From Macrotrachela quadricornifera (lineage: Eukaryota > Rotifera > Eurotatoria > Philodinida > Philodinidae): a DNA stretch of 64,000 nt. This document shows positions 10,394 through 22,034 of this stretch, in pieces (positions within the stretch are counted from its first letter, which is position 1; each line of letters begins with the position of its first letter). Both the position numbers and the translations under genes were made by a program. The notes beneath the pieces were generated by a model that was given only the letters and a program-made list of their open reading frames with translations, did no database searches and was not told the DNA's origin. The stretch spans positions 1,031,420-1,095,419 of the forward strand of contig JAJEKB010020956.1 in the NCBI GenBank assembly GCA_022393335.1, in the 5' to 3' direction.

Positions 10394-11010
10394 GAGAGAA
10401 CCTTCCCAACAGTTGGACACCGTTTAAGCCCATATTTTGTCTATGACTAGGGCTCAGTGAAACTAAAAAATTCTATAAACATTCGAGCCCATGTTTTGCT
10501 CAGCCAAAGTTATGACCGTTTTAGTAGATTTCCGGCCTCTGGACCAGTTATTCATGGAAAACTCAATTATGAAATTTTCACCTGAAATTTTTCCCGCAAA
10601 CGGGTCTCAAAACTATTAGAATATCCTAAGAGTTTTAACTCAAACGAATATACTTGTCTTGAGATATTGAGTGTCTAAGATAGCTTGATTCTATGGCCTC
10701 ACTTGTGATATATTTGCGGGTTTTACGCATTTAATATTACAAGAAAAGTACACTCATTTGTGCTGAAATTTTTAGGATATTCTAATGGTTGTGAGATCTG
10801 TGTATGAGCAAAATTTCAGGTGAAAATCTTGCAATTGAGTTTTCCATGAATAATTATTCCAGAGGCCGAAAACCCACTAAAACGGTCATAACTCTGGTTG
10901 AGCAAAGCATGGGCCTGAATCTTTAAAGGATTCTTTTAGTTCCACTGTGCCCCAATCATAGGCAAAATATCGGTTCAAAACGGTGTCCGACAGTTTGGAA
11001 GGTTCCCTCG
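10394..11010. repeat. Foldback element 1, near-complete palindrome of about 617 bp
   Basis: The arms match over about 300 bp each. GAGAGAACCTTCCCAACAGT at the left pairs with the far right (GGAAGGTTCCCTC), and GGACACCGTTT, TTATTCATGGAAAACTCAAT and TTAGAATATCCT all recur as reverse complements. The centre is near 10700. It has no ORF and looks like a non-autonomous foldback transposon or MITE. Confidence 0.85.
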
Positions 11011-13205
11011 TGTGTGAATTGTCCGATCAGCTGTCTAGAGGAAAGGCGCTGCGGCATGTGCTGTAATAGATTTCGATCAGTCTACAAAGTATGTGACAAA
11101 AACATAGTGACGATGGGTGAATTACATCAGTGCTAAAGAATGTTCACATGACTTCCGTCAACTGGCAAGTGTCTTGATGATGTAGTGGCGCAAGTCCGGT
11201 TGGCGAACTTCCTGCATCCCAAAATATATTCACGCTCATGTGAAAATTTCACGGGTGTAGGTTCCCTATCCATACTAGCGTATTGTTTCTATTAGGCAAG
11301 AATCAAAGTTAAAGATTGTGGTTCGACTATAGACATACAAAAAAATCTAGTAAAGCTATACTTGATTACACAATATATCTGTATAACTACGTACCCATAT
11401 TTAATTAGTACGATGTGCGTCTATTGATTATTTATATTTGATAAATGAGAATTATTATTAAAGATGATTTATATTCTATAAAGGTTAGAAATACATATAT
11501 GTTGATGGTAATAGATTAAGTTAAATGCTGTTAAATACAAGAATCATTTACATTACTGAAGGAAAATCGAACAATTTTTTTGAGAGGTACCAAAACTTTT
11601 GGCTCACCCTGTAATAACAAATATGTTATTTGAATTGTTTATCTATTGCATCTTATGAGGTATAGATTGGAATTAAATCTATTGATGAAATCTTTTACAT
11701 TTATTTTGAATAAATATCTGTTTATCATTTTTACTGAGTTTAATAATTTCTAGGTGAATGTGTTTAAAGAAAATTATTTTAATGATTATGTAGGTAAATA
11801 AAAAAGACAACAGTATAGAAATTTTTAAAAAATAGGATTATTCAGTTATTTTCTCTATTCATTATACTATTACATAATGAAATTTGTTCAGTGTTCACTG
11901 TCTTCTATTTGAGATCATACTGTCTTTTTAAATGATTATTATTTGCCTACAATAAATATGAACTTAATATTATAAGTTTTATAATTAGATCATATTTTTA
12001 ATTGAAATATGTACTATAGAGTATTATATTTCCTAGTTGACTACTATGTTATGTTGTCTCATATTTTGTCATCTTACTAAGTACTATGAAGTTTATTAAT
12101 TAATGATAGAATTAATTTAAAAATCGTTTCTGACTTTGAATTCGAGCTAAAATCCATGTCATTCTTTCATTTTGTGACAGGCAAAATCAACTTTATTTAT
12201 TTATTGATCTATTCAAGTGAATGAAAGCTAGTTGAATTTTTGTAAAGATTTTCGAATGATCTTTTTGAAAAACAACATATATTGATACGTTACTATAGTA
12301 AGTTTTTAATTATTCGATATGTATTAAAATCTTTAGTCAAAGATTTACAAAATTCTGCAAGACTCATCGTCAGTTCTTTGTTTTTAATTGTTTAGAATTT
12401 ACAGTTATTCAACCTAGAAAACTAAGTTGATTTTGTATAACAGTTCTTAAAACAAGTTCGCTTTTTTTTGTATTTTATAAGATATTATTTTGCAGTACTT
12501 TGTTTTAAAAAAAGTTGAATGAGAAAACTTTAGAAAATGTGTTAGAAAAAAATATACTATATTCTTTAATAGATTCTCAGCCTCTCTTTTCAGCAATGAA
12601 AGGCCTATCACTTTAATTTGTTTCTATAAAAACTTTCTCGAAAATGTGCATTCACGTTTTTGTTTTAAATAACTCTTGTATACAATGCTGTCTAAAAAAA
12701 TCTGAATCCAAAAAATGAATTCAGAAATCGAAATTTGTCAGTCTTGGATGTTCTGAAGAATTAATAGAGTTAGATTTTGAACATTTACTTCAAGTTTTTT
12801 TAACCTTTTGACACCTTATATTTCTTTATTATTTCACCTTTTATAATTTTTGCGGACGCTTTGTTTTCTTTTGTCATGTAATAAAAATGATTATCAATAC
12901 GATATTTTTCATAAAAAAATTTTATCTCTAACATTTATCCTTTAGAACATAGTTGAAGTTTAAGTGTTCTGTTTTGTCAAAGTTCCTTATCTTCTAGTTT
13001 CCTGTTGTGTGTGCACATTAGAATAGTAACGAGTAAAATGTAATCAAGAGAAAGAACTCTTATATAAAAAGTGTCAATTAATATATATAGAGAGAAAGAA
13101 TATAAAATGAGTTTTGCTTCTCTACATCATAAGAGAATAAAAACTTATTTTCAACTCATATATATTTAATATTTTGAAAGAACAAGAACGTTTTCTCTTA
13201 GTCTG
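11011..13205. other. Long AT-rich intergenic region with a possible mariner end
   Basis: No coding sequence was seen across 2.2 kb. At about 11580-11612 the text GGTACCAAAACTTTTGGCTC followed by ACCCTGTAA resembles the terminal repeat of a Tc1/mariner element. A related GGTACCAAAATCTTCGGATC string occurs at 36009. No opposite end was found, so no element is called. Confidence 0.35.
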
Positions 13206-14423
13206 ATGAGCACTGTATTTGTAAGGATGTTTTTATTAGTATTACTGCACATCTTTTGCTGCATCTTTTTATGTAATACAATAACAATAGGACACATTAA
13301 ACAAGCTCAAATTGTAAATTCTCAAGATAGTGCTCATATCGTTTGGCTTATCAATCAAACATCATGGTCTCAATGTATGTGTTCTGCTCTTCACTCTTAC
13401 ACATCATTTAAAGGAGGTTTTAATTATTTTTCATCAAATCAAACATGTCAACTATTTATTAATGTGTCAACGTCATTTAAGTTAATTTTTCAGCCTAATG
13501 TCATTGTATATTTATTCCCGTCTTCCATAATTAAACGTGATGCACCATGCTGTTCAAATTTCACTTGGCTATTCGAACAAATACGTAATACGAGTACATT
13601 GAGTATTACCAATATTACTCAAATCATGGGCATCGCATTAAATACAGATTTGTATCAGTTGGGTACTGTTGGAGATGTATTGGGTATTCGAAATCCTGCC
13701 TTGATTAATAAAGTATTGTTAAATACATCATTGCTTGCTATAAATGCAATGCCAATTACTTATCATAAAAATTTATTCTATGTTGGTTTTAATCCATCAC
13801 CTGCACCTTATTCTCTTTTTGTCTATTCAGCATCTAATTTAACATTAGTAACACAAATGAATTTTACTGTTGCTGGTGCAAGTGGTCCTAATCATCTTAT
13901 TTGGCTTTTCAATGATACGTTAGTAGGTATTCTTTTAATTAACAGTACAGTTTTGATGAACTCAACAATTAACTTTTATAATTGGCAATCACCTCTTCAA
14001 TACACATTTAATCGATCACAAGTTTTACCATTTCCACGTGCATATGGCATTACAAAAACTCCAGATGATGCCTTTATCTTTATCGCTGATGCATGGTTTT
14101 CAGGTAGTGTATGGCGTCTTTCAACTACATTTCCTTATACATGTATACAACTGACGTTGACAAGTGGCGCCAATTTTGCACAGTTACCTGTTGCAATTTC
14201 CATTGATACATGCAGTCGATTGTGGGTTGCTTATATGGGTTTTGGTTTACGTGTCTTTGACATGACAACATTACCTGGTGTTCTACTTGGTTCATGGAAC
14301 AATTTTGCTTCGTATCCATTGATCAATGATATGATACTCACTGATGATTATCAACTCTATTTTGTTGAACGTAACAGATCACAGCTTATTCGCTATGGAA
14401 CATCACTTCAATGTACATCTTAA
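13206..14423 (+). CDS. Secreted glycosylated beta-propeller-like protein
   Basis: The function is unknown; it is likely extracellular. The single-exon, 405-residue frame is intact and starts at the first ATG. Residues 1 to about 25 form a strong signal peptide (VRMFLLVLLHIFCCIFLC). A Cys-containing N-terminal module at about 45-95 (TSWSQCMCSALHS, NQTCQLF) looks PAN/apple-like, followed by CC at about 117. The rest consists of repeating strands typical of an NHL or six-bladed propeller (PRAYGITKTPDDAFIFIADA, VAISIDTCSRLWVAYMG, INDMILTDDYQLYFVERNRS). There are many N-x-S/T sequons. No membrane anchor is visible at the C-terminus. Such proteins are numerous in bdelloid genomes, usually lineage-specific. 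The propeller assignment is inferred from pattern. Confidence 0.85.
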   Translation: MSTVFVRMFLLVLLHIFCCIFLCNTITIGHIKQAQIVNSQDSAHIVWLINQTSWSQCMCSALHSYTSFKGGFNYFSSNQTCQLFINVSTSFKLIFQPNVIVYLFPSSIIKRDAPCCSNFTWLFEQIRNTSTLSITNITQIMGIALNTDLYQLGTVGDVLGIRNPALINKVLLNTSLLAINAMPITYHKNLFYVGFNPSPAPYSLFVYSASNLTLVTQMNFTVAGASGPNHLIWLFNDTLVGILLINSTVLMNSTINFYNWQSPLQYTFNRSQVLPFPRAYGITKTPDDAFIFIADAWFSGSVWRLSTTFPYTCIQLTLTSGANFAQLPVAISIDTCSRLWVAYMGFGLRVFDMTTLPGVLLGSWNNFASYPLINDMILTDDYQLYFVERNRSQLIRYGTSLQCTS

Positions 14424-15259
14424 GTTAAATAATAAAACAAAAATGTACTAAAGTGACTGTTTTGTCTGGTTATATTTTAATTGCTTTAAAATAAATAGAA
14501 ACAATGCAAGTAGAAGATAAATAGGACTATGTTCTTTCTTGTTAAATGTCATCGAAGTAGGTTTTTTTTGTTCATGCACTTATAACTGCCGTAATGGACG
14601 GTGTTGAATAAGTATATAATTGCACTAATGTAAGAAAGTACCGTGTAGAATTTATTGATGGCTAGACTCAATTTAATTTTGAGTAATAAACTATCAACAA
14701 AATATAGAAAATGAACACAATAGAAAAGAATCAGAACATATCGTATATAGTTGCTTAAATAACTTTATGTTCGTCAAACAGAATATTGGTAGTGTTCCAA
14801 TTTATTACATTAATTAAAATATATCAATACAGTTCTCTATGAAGTCTTAAGTCTGTGACTCTTATAATATAAGTATGTAGACAAGAATAAGAACAAAAAT
14901 CGTCTCATTTATTCTTTTTTCTTTATATATTTGACCTTGCTCGAAGCAAGCTGATCTTTGATTGTATATGTCAAATCCTTTTTAAGAAATAGTGAATTAT
15001 TTGGACAAAAAAAATATTTCGATTGAAATTTTATATTGATCCAGCTGACATATTATATATACGTAAGTCTATGAGGAGAAGGCTTCAATCGACTGAGTAT
15101 ATTAATGGTATATGGAAGATGCGTACTCAATCCTTTCAATTTCACTTCATCCTTACTCTTATTCTTCAGTGTCAGTCAATTCATAAAATAATTTTCTTCT
15201 GAAGTTGGAACAAAAATCCTTTTATACTATCTCTATTCACTGGATGATAATGTACACAG
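14424..15259. other. Intergenic, nothing recognised
   Basis: About 840 bp of AT-rich sequence with no ORF above background. It includes the 3' end of the propeller gene and may include upstream exons of the fragment at 15260, none of which could be identified. Confidence 0.4.
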
Positions 15260-15397
15260 GAAGTCGAATATTCAAGTAAAACCATACGTTATGATATTTC
15301 TTATGAGCAGTTGGATAGTTTATCTTTATTAAAGCCTATTACTTTACTGCCGTCTCCTGATCTCGAAATAAAAGAGATGCGCGATTGTGCTGATTAA
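15260..15397 (+). CDS. Possible terminal exon of an unknown gene
   Basis: After a GTACACAG acceptor the frame reads 45 residues to TAA (RYDISYEQLDSLSLLKPIT and PSPDLEIKEMRDCAD). The composition is protein-like against a very AT-rich background. No upstream exon was found, so it may be a gene remnant. It matches no family that I know. Confidence 0.35.
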   Translation, partial: EVEYSSKTIRYDISYEQLDSLSLLKPITLLPSPDLEIKEMRDCAD

Positions 15398-15689
15398 ACT
15401 TTGTTTATTCATCTAAAATATTGATATCCTAAATGGCGAAAATTTAATAATGAAAAGTATCAGTCAATAAAATGATACTTTTACAGATGATCTTCATCAT
15501 TTTATTGTTGATTTATACGATGAATATTGAATACTTTCAATAAATTTCATTACAATGTACAAATTCAATTCAATATTTATCAGTATTGTATGTTTATTTT
15601 AGCATCAACAATCAATATAAATTGGTTAGTGAATAAAAATTATTATTTTGATTTTTGTTTTTATAACTCATCAAGAGAATTGATTACTC

Positions 15690-16575
15690 GTTTTAAAAAT
15701 CTTTGCCATGAAATCATCTATGAAATATTTGAAGTTTTTCATTTTTGTCATGCATTTCAACGTTTTTATAATCTCAACCAATGATATCAAAATCATTTTG
15801 TTGATTCACATTTTCCAATCAAAATTAATTTTCATCTATATTAAAATATATATTTCAGCATTGTTTAACACATATTATTGTACCTCACGTTTGATAAATT
15901 CAATCACATCGTTTATTGAATCCATGCATTGTAAATATGAGTAAAATGCTTCCTAATTTAGTGACAAAATTTACCTTAAATTATACTAAATCTGATTCTA
16001 TCGAAGAGATTGTAAATCATTTATCTTCTCTACCTATGTTATCCTCATTAACTATCATATATATGGATGAATGTACTAAATGAAATCATATCGATTATCA
16101 TTTAAAATATTCACATGCCTAAATCTATTGCCTATCACATTTTGATTACCTTATGTTATTTAACACATATTTTTCTCAAACTGTATGATATCATATTTAC
16201 TAATTTTAAATTACTAGTTACATCTTTTTTTCACCGAGTTCAAGTTTTACATGTCTTAGTATACTGTGATAATTACTCTAATTTTCCAATTGAATATTTA
16301 AATGCTACTCAATGATTAACAAATCCATATAGGTAGGAATTAATAAGCTCTATTTGTTTGATGTAATATATTATTGTTCTTTTCTCTTCCAGTAACACAT
16401 GATTCAATTGCAACTAGTCTCATTCACATTATTTCTTTGAAACAGTTCAATAAACTAATTCTTGATTATTATCATATTCCTTTTGAACAAGTAATTGAAC
16501 TCTTACAATTGACATTTAATGTTTATACATTGAAACAGATTGTCTTTCATTTCAACAGAATAAAACATTTTAATT
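15690..16575 (+). pseudogene. Decayed F-box (LRR-type) protein gene
   Basis: An F-box signature is visible at about 15702-15780: HEIIYEIFEVFHFCHAFQRF then YNLNQ. In intact family members this would recruit SCF ubiquitin-ligase substrates. Downstream frames switch repeatedly. DSIEEIVNHLSSLPMLSSLT at about 15990-16050 is a leucine-rich segment typical of bdelloid F-box proteins. Further pieces occur at 16115-16315 (RVQVLHVLVYCDNYSNFPIE) and 16374-16577. Many stops and frameshifts separate these blocks, so the gene is dead. It has no detectable partner gene nearby. Confidence 0.65.
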
Positions 16576-16599
16576 AGTGTCCGAGACAAATATTATTAC

Positions 16600-17496
16600 T
16601 ATTATGGCTATTGAAAAAATATGTACATTTAACAAAATTTAACTACGTGATGCACTTTTTCTTCCGTTAGAATATCTTACGATGAACTTGCGCGAAAAAG
16701 ATTTGGAGTCAAAAATGAATAATTGTATTGGTTATTTATCTCTATTGTGTATTTTATATTTATGTAGAACTTCGATAGAAAGATTGAAAATTTTGATAGA
16801 ATCAAAAACACTTCTTTTTAGTTTTACTATAAAACTTACTGATCAAAAACTATATTTGCAGTACTAGAATTTACTTATTGAACAAATATCTGTATTACTT
16901 GGTTTTTTTTAAATAAAGAAAAATTTTGTGTTAATTTCTATAACCAGGAAGAACAAAATAATAATTCATTTTAGTATTAATTAATTCTTCAACGGTAATA
17001 TTTACGTATAATATCGATAAACTTGAAGAGGCGAGTATATAAGAGGATAAAGAGAAGATTCCAAGGACTATTATACGGAGGTACTCATAGATCCTCAAGA
17101 CAGTAAGACGATAACGTGATAAAGCCATAACGGAAAAAGATATAATGTGAAAAGGCTGTAAGATTACATGGAGTATAAAAATATGAGCGATATAGGAGTA
17201 TGAGATTTTGGGACTATAGGTCTATATATACACAATATCGAGTTCTAGTGTGAAAATAAAACAATACAAAAGTCCCGTTTTATGATATTTATATGTTGTT
17301 ACAAGGTAAAAACTTTAGATAGGAGTCAAAATGTCTGAAAATAGAAATAAATTACGATAGATTGCATCCATAAAAAGATGAGAAGTAACATCATCAATAC
17401 TTTTCTCTTCAATTCTATCTTTTCTTATCAGTAGTCTCTTGTGAACCTTGCAAGTAGTAAAATAAAAGAGATGAGGATGAAAAAGAGGGATTCTCT
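16600..17496. other. Intergenic AT-rich region
   Basis: No coding sequence is supported. Around 16920-17250 the text is purine-rich with loosely repeated GAGTATA/GATAT words, but no clean tandem unit is present. Confidence 0.35.
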
Positions 17497-17655
17497 GAGT
17501 TATAACCCATTATTTTACAAAAATCTTTCTTTTAGAATTTTTTCTACACTTTGTTGCCTCAAAATAAGACTACTTTCACCTTCTTCCTCGCATACCGTCA
17601 TCAATGGGAAAAAATTCTAAAAATAACATTTTTGAAAAATAATGGGTTAAAACCC
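17497..17655. repeat. Short foldback element, about 160 bp
   Basis: TAACCCATTATTTTACAAAA followed by a TTTTAGAATTTTTTC stretch is repeated as the reverse complement at 17605-17655 (AAATAATGGGTTA). The arms are about 45 bp and the loop about 60 bp. Confidence 0.75.
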
Positions 17656-17818
17656 ATAAAATTCGATTTCTCTTATATTAATGTTGTTTAATTTTCTATA
17701 ACAATGTCAAAAATACCTTTTAATTGTATATCCTCTATAATTTATATTTCATGAATTATTCGTTTTTAGCGAAAAATATTTTCTTGTGTCTTAAAAAACT
17801 AATCAGTTGTATAATTAT

Positions 17819-18555
17819 TTATAGATTTGGATTATTTTTATAATCATTCCAAAGTTGATCTAATGATTTTCCATTAGTAAATTGAATCCAAGATTTCATC
17901 GAATAAGTATTATTACGTTTAACTGCATCAAGTTGATTAACAATCTCTGGATAACTCTTCTCACACCAAACCAAAAATCGAGCAGTTACTCGAGATGAAT
18001 TAGTATAATTTTGATTTTGATTAAAATCTGGTAATGACCATCCAGAAGCTTGATTATTTATACCATATTTCCATCGAGCATAATCTGCGATACCTTCAGT
18101 TAACCAACTTGGATCGTAATCTCTATAAGCTTGAACGATATGCATATTTTCATGTGTTATAAGATCTGTATCTTCCGGATTATTTCGAAGCCAAGTAGCA
18201 CCAATCACAATGATTCCACCATGAGTATAAGCAACTCCACGATGGGCTGTACTAATAATTATGTTAACTTGGCGGGTGCAATACTTTTTGTCGAATCGAT
18301 CGCACATTTGTGGTCTAAAATAGATAAAGCGATTTTAGATAATAAAAGGAAAGATTATAGCTGTTTATCTTACAGTGTAATAAAAAATGTATTAATACAT
18401 CTTTGTCTTGTAGTTTGATTAAAATTGGGATCAGTGTTACTCAAGGTTAACGTGTAATTGTTTGAAGTATATATCTTTGTGTCACCCAATGAAGAAACTG
18501 TTCGTTGAGATAAAATAAACAATGAGAAAAACTGAATGCTTATTAATATGTTCAT
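17819..18555 (-). CDS. Basic secretory peptidase (BSP family), copy 1, intact
   Basis: This is a secreted zinc metallopeptidase of the plant-type basic secretory protein family. Exon 1 (18555-18374) encodes a signal peptide (MNILISIQFFSLFILSQRTV) and the N-terminal strand region. A 59 bp intron follows, with GTAAGA donor and TTTTAG acceptor, and then exon 2 (18314-17819). The total is 678 nt, giving 225 residues with phase conserved. The catalytic HExxH is HENMH at residues 115-119, followed by VQAYRDYDPSWLTEGIADYA, the family's second conserved block. The length fits the family. BSP proteins are best known from plants, fungi and bacteria, so presence in a rotifer suggests horizontal transfer. 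That is an inference. A paralogue lies at 21232-21968. Confidence 0.9.
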
Positions 18556-18986
18556 TATTGAATTTGAATAAATTGGTCATACAGTTACAATATATATAGA
18601 GATCATAAATAAAGTACATAGTGGGATAAATCAGGAAATTAATTGTTGTAGGTGTGATTTGTTATTAGTTATGATTTGATAGATAGAGTGTGGGAAAGAC
18701 GAAATAACTTCGTGATTTGTATGACGACATTTGTTTATGCGTGCCCACTTTTGATCACTGTTTACAATAACATCGAATGATGATATCATTTCATACAGGT
18801 GACATACACGACACATGTGAAGATAAGTATTCATCGATCATTTATTCGTTCTTAATTGACGAATTATTTACGAGTTGTACTCTCCATCAAAATAAAAAAA
18901 ATCGATTGAAAATTTAACGATCTTTTACTTAGGTCGTACAAAAAGTTCTAAGATCATTAAATAGTGATATAAAAATAATGAGATAT
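18556..18986. other. Upstream region of peptidase copy 1
   Basis: Only the first about 45 bp resemble the region upstream of copy 2 (GAATTTGAATAAATTGGTCA); after that the two loci are unrelated. The duplication therefore ends just upstream of the start codon. No other feature is seen. Confidence 0.5.
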
Positions 18987-19692
18987 TTTCAATTTTATTT
19001 TAGCAAATGTTGAGGATAGTTGTCATGATTATTTATATCAAGGTCAATCATTTCTAACAATTTATTAAAAGCTTTTTTGGCCTATTTTGCTAAAAAAAAA
19101 TTATCTATTTTGGAAACCACATTTTATTTGTTTTAAAAGCTTGATGAAATTTTGTTCTTGAATGCCAGTTGTACTCTAGCATTACTAGTGGTGTGATATT
19201 GATTTATTTTAGATAGGCTAGTCATAAATCATCTAGTGCTAACTGGCTTATTAAAGATGAATTGTCAAAGACTGTTGTTCATGAAGATAGATTTTAATCA
19301 AAACTTTGTCTATCATATTCTTTAAAGCAAATAATCTTGAATGTAGATAAAGGCAAGACTGTAAATCACAAGTATTATATTGAACAGTGCCCGAAGCCTT
19401 TTTCTAATGAAATATGAAAACAAACATAGAGAAGATAAGATTCAAAATGTACGAAATTGCTTGGCGATCACCGTTGACTTCATACTCCTTCAATGTTATT
19501 AATTCTATAATAGAAGAGGACATTAATATAATATCATACCCAATATATTTTCCAGGCCTTGTACTATACAATTTTTGGCTAACTAATTCTATCAAATGTT
19601 GTTCAAGTGACTAATTAAATGAAATATAATTAGCTCATGTAGTTTCCATAATCATGGCAACTATCCTCAACATTTGATAAAACAAAATTGAA
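18987..19692. mobile_element. Non-autonomous element with about 45 bp inverted ends
   Basis: TTTCAATTTTATTTTAGCAA leading into TGTTGAGGATAGTTGTCATG at the left matches the reverse complement at 19646-19692 (CATGGCAACTATCCTCAACA). The 0.7 kb interior has no transposase. The short frames at 19404-19614 are open on both strands and not convincing. No clear target duplication was found. Confidence 0.7.
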
Positions 19693-20070
19693 GGGTATAT
19701 ATATTAGACAGACCGAAAAAAATGTTGTAAATAATTATATTGAAAAGGTTGTTAATGTAGTTTTAGCGCACATTATTCATATGTAAGTGCAGGATAGAGG
19801 GTAAGGGTGAAGGCGACAGTGTGTTGAAGCTGCATTAATGGTACTTTCGATATTTTTTCTTTCGGTCTTTTTTATACCATTCCTTGGTATAAGTGATCAC
19901 TTATAAAATTGAATTGTGACTCTATTCAAATGATTGGTGAATATGAACCATTCAATGAACGACTCCAATAGTTGATAGAAAATCCATATGAAAACATTCA
20001 CAAACATTTAATACGCATCGGACTGTAGTTATTTCTACGAGATCTGCATCTTTATTCTCCTATATTCACA

Positions 20071-20911
20071 GTTGGAAATAATATTATTCCAATGAGTACC
20101 GCTATATTTTTATATATAGGACATAGTGAATTTTATATCAAATAAAAGATCGTCAAAAATGTGGTTTATTACTACTAAGTAGTGAGGGTTATGAAAACCT
20201 TTTAATATCGAACTTAAGAAAGTTTCAGCATTTTTTTACATTTTTTAGGGCGAAAAATGAAGATGTCAGTGATCCAGAAATGGAAAAAAATATTTTCCTT
20301 GGATAATTTTACATAGTTCAATAAAACTCATCGGTCTCTACGAAACTCTCTATATTAAAAATTTTTTAAGACGTGTTTTTGATAAAAAATTCATATTTTT
20401 ATGTGAAACGAAAACACTCGATTTTTCAACAAACTTAGCTTTTTTATTTTTCTTACTTTCTTATGCGTTTTAAAACATACTTATTCGATACAGATTTTCA
20501 CGGTGCATCGAATAAGTATACTTTCAAACATCTTAAATAAGAATACTCTTGGAAAACAGCTAACTTTATTGTAAAATAGACAACATTTTCCCCAATAAAA
20601 AGTGTAAAAAATTGGGGGTTCTTTGATACACTTTTTAAACAACTTCCGATGAATTTTATCGAACCATGTAAAATTATCCAAAAAAATAATTCTGTTCCAT
20701 TTCTGAATCAGTGACACCTTAATTTTTCTTTTCAAAAAAATATATAAAATGCTGAAACTTTCCTAAGTTCGATACTAAAAGGTTTCCATAACTCTCACTT
20801 TTTAAGAGCATTAATAAACCACATTTTTGACGATCTTTTATTTGATATAAAATTCACTATGTCCTGTATATAAAAATATAGCGGTACCCCTTGAAATAAT
20901 ATTTATCCCAA
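20071..20911. repeat. Foldback element 2, about 840 bp palindrome
   Basis: The arms pair almost end to end, centred near 20490. The outer end GTTGGAAATAATATTATTCC and then GAGTACCGCTATATTTTTAT at the left correspond to ATAAAAATATAGCGGTACCC at the right. Inner blocks AAAGATCGTCAAAAATGTGG and GGATAATTTTACATAGTTC also recur inverted. It has no coding sequence. Confidence 0.85.
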
Positions 20912-21231
20912 CCATGTATATATACTTGAAAACTAAAATATTCGTGATTAGATTTCTCTTATAGTATTGTTTTGTTTAATCTTCTATTATGATGTCAATA
21001 ATATATTTTAATTGTATATCCTCTCTAATTTATATTTCATGAGCAACTATCGTTTCTCATTTATTCGCATCTATTAGTATTATTATTTGTTGATTTAATA
21101 TACATATTGTTCAAATCCATACTTTGAATCAATACGACTAGATGCTGTTGTTTTTCTTTCAATATGTATTATTTATTTTTCACGAAAAATATTTTCTTGT
21201 ATGTTAAAAAACTAATCACTTGTATAATTAT

Positions 21232-21968
21232 TTATAGATTCGGATTATTTCTATAATCACTCCAAAGTTGATCTATTGATTTTCCATTAGTAAATTGAAT
21301 CCAAGAGTTTATTGAATAAGTATTATTGCGTTTAGCTGCATCAAGTTGATTAACAATCTCTGGATAATGCTCTTCACACCAAACTAAAAATCGAGCTGTT
21401 ACTCTATATGAGTCAGTATAGTTTTGATTTTGATTAAAATCTGACAATGACCATCTAGAAGCTTGATTATCTATACCATATTTCCATCGAGCATAATCTG
21501 CGATACCTTCAGTTAACCAACTTGGATCGTAATCTCTATAAGCTTGAACGACATGCATGTTTTCATGTGTTATAACATCTGTATCTTGTGGATTATTTTG
21601 AAGCCAAGTAGCACTAATCACAATGGTTCCACCTAAAGTATAAGCAACTCCACGATAGGTTGTATCAATAGTTATGCTAACATTCCGAGCGCATGACTTT
21701 TTGTTAAATCGATCACACATTTGTGGTCTAAAATGAATAAAGCACTTTTAGATAATAAATGGAAATATTAAAGATGTTTATCTTACAATGTAACAAAAAA
21801 TGTATTAATACATCTTTGTCTTGTAGTTTGATTAAAATTAGGATCATTATTAATCAATATTAACGTGTAATTGTTTGAAGTATATATATTTGTGTCAATC
21901 AATGAAGAGACTGTTCGTCGAGATAAAATAAACAATGAGAGAAACTAGATACTTATTAATATATTCAT
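21232..21968 (-). pseudogene. Basic secretory peptidase, copy 2, nonsense in signal peptide
   Basis: This is a paralogue of the gene at 17819-18555 with the same two-exon layout and identical exon lengths. Exon 1 is 21968-21787 (182 nt) and exon 2 is 21727-21232 (496 nt). Exon 2 is fully open and keeps HENMH and the WLTEGIADYARWKYG block. Codon 8 of exon 1 is TAG at 21947-21945, where copy 1 has a Gln codon. Translation would therefore stop inside the signal peptide. A start at the internal ATG of exon 2 (21720) would give a product with no signal peptide. The open exon 2 suggests recent loss, a downstream alternative first exon, or a sequencing error. Confidence 0.85.
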
Positions 21969-22034
21969 TATTGAATTTGAATAAATTGGTCATATAGTTA
22001 CAATCTTATCTTTCAATCTGGCATTGGACGTAAT

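Noticed and set aside
11580..11612. Mariner-like terminus GGTACCAAAACTTTTGGCTC
   Set aside because: No second end, transposase or TA-duplication pair could be located, so it was mentioned only within the intergenic entry.
19404..19614. Overlapping ORFs on both strands inside the 0.7 kb element
   Set aside because: Each is about 65 codons with no motif; being open on both strands is expected in this AT-rich composition.
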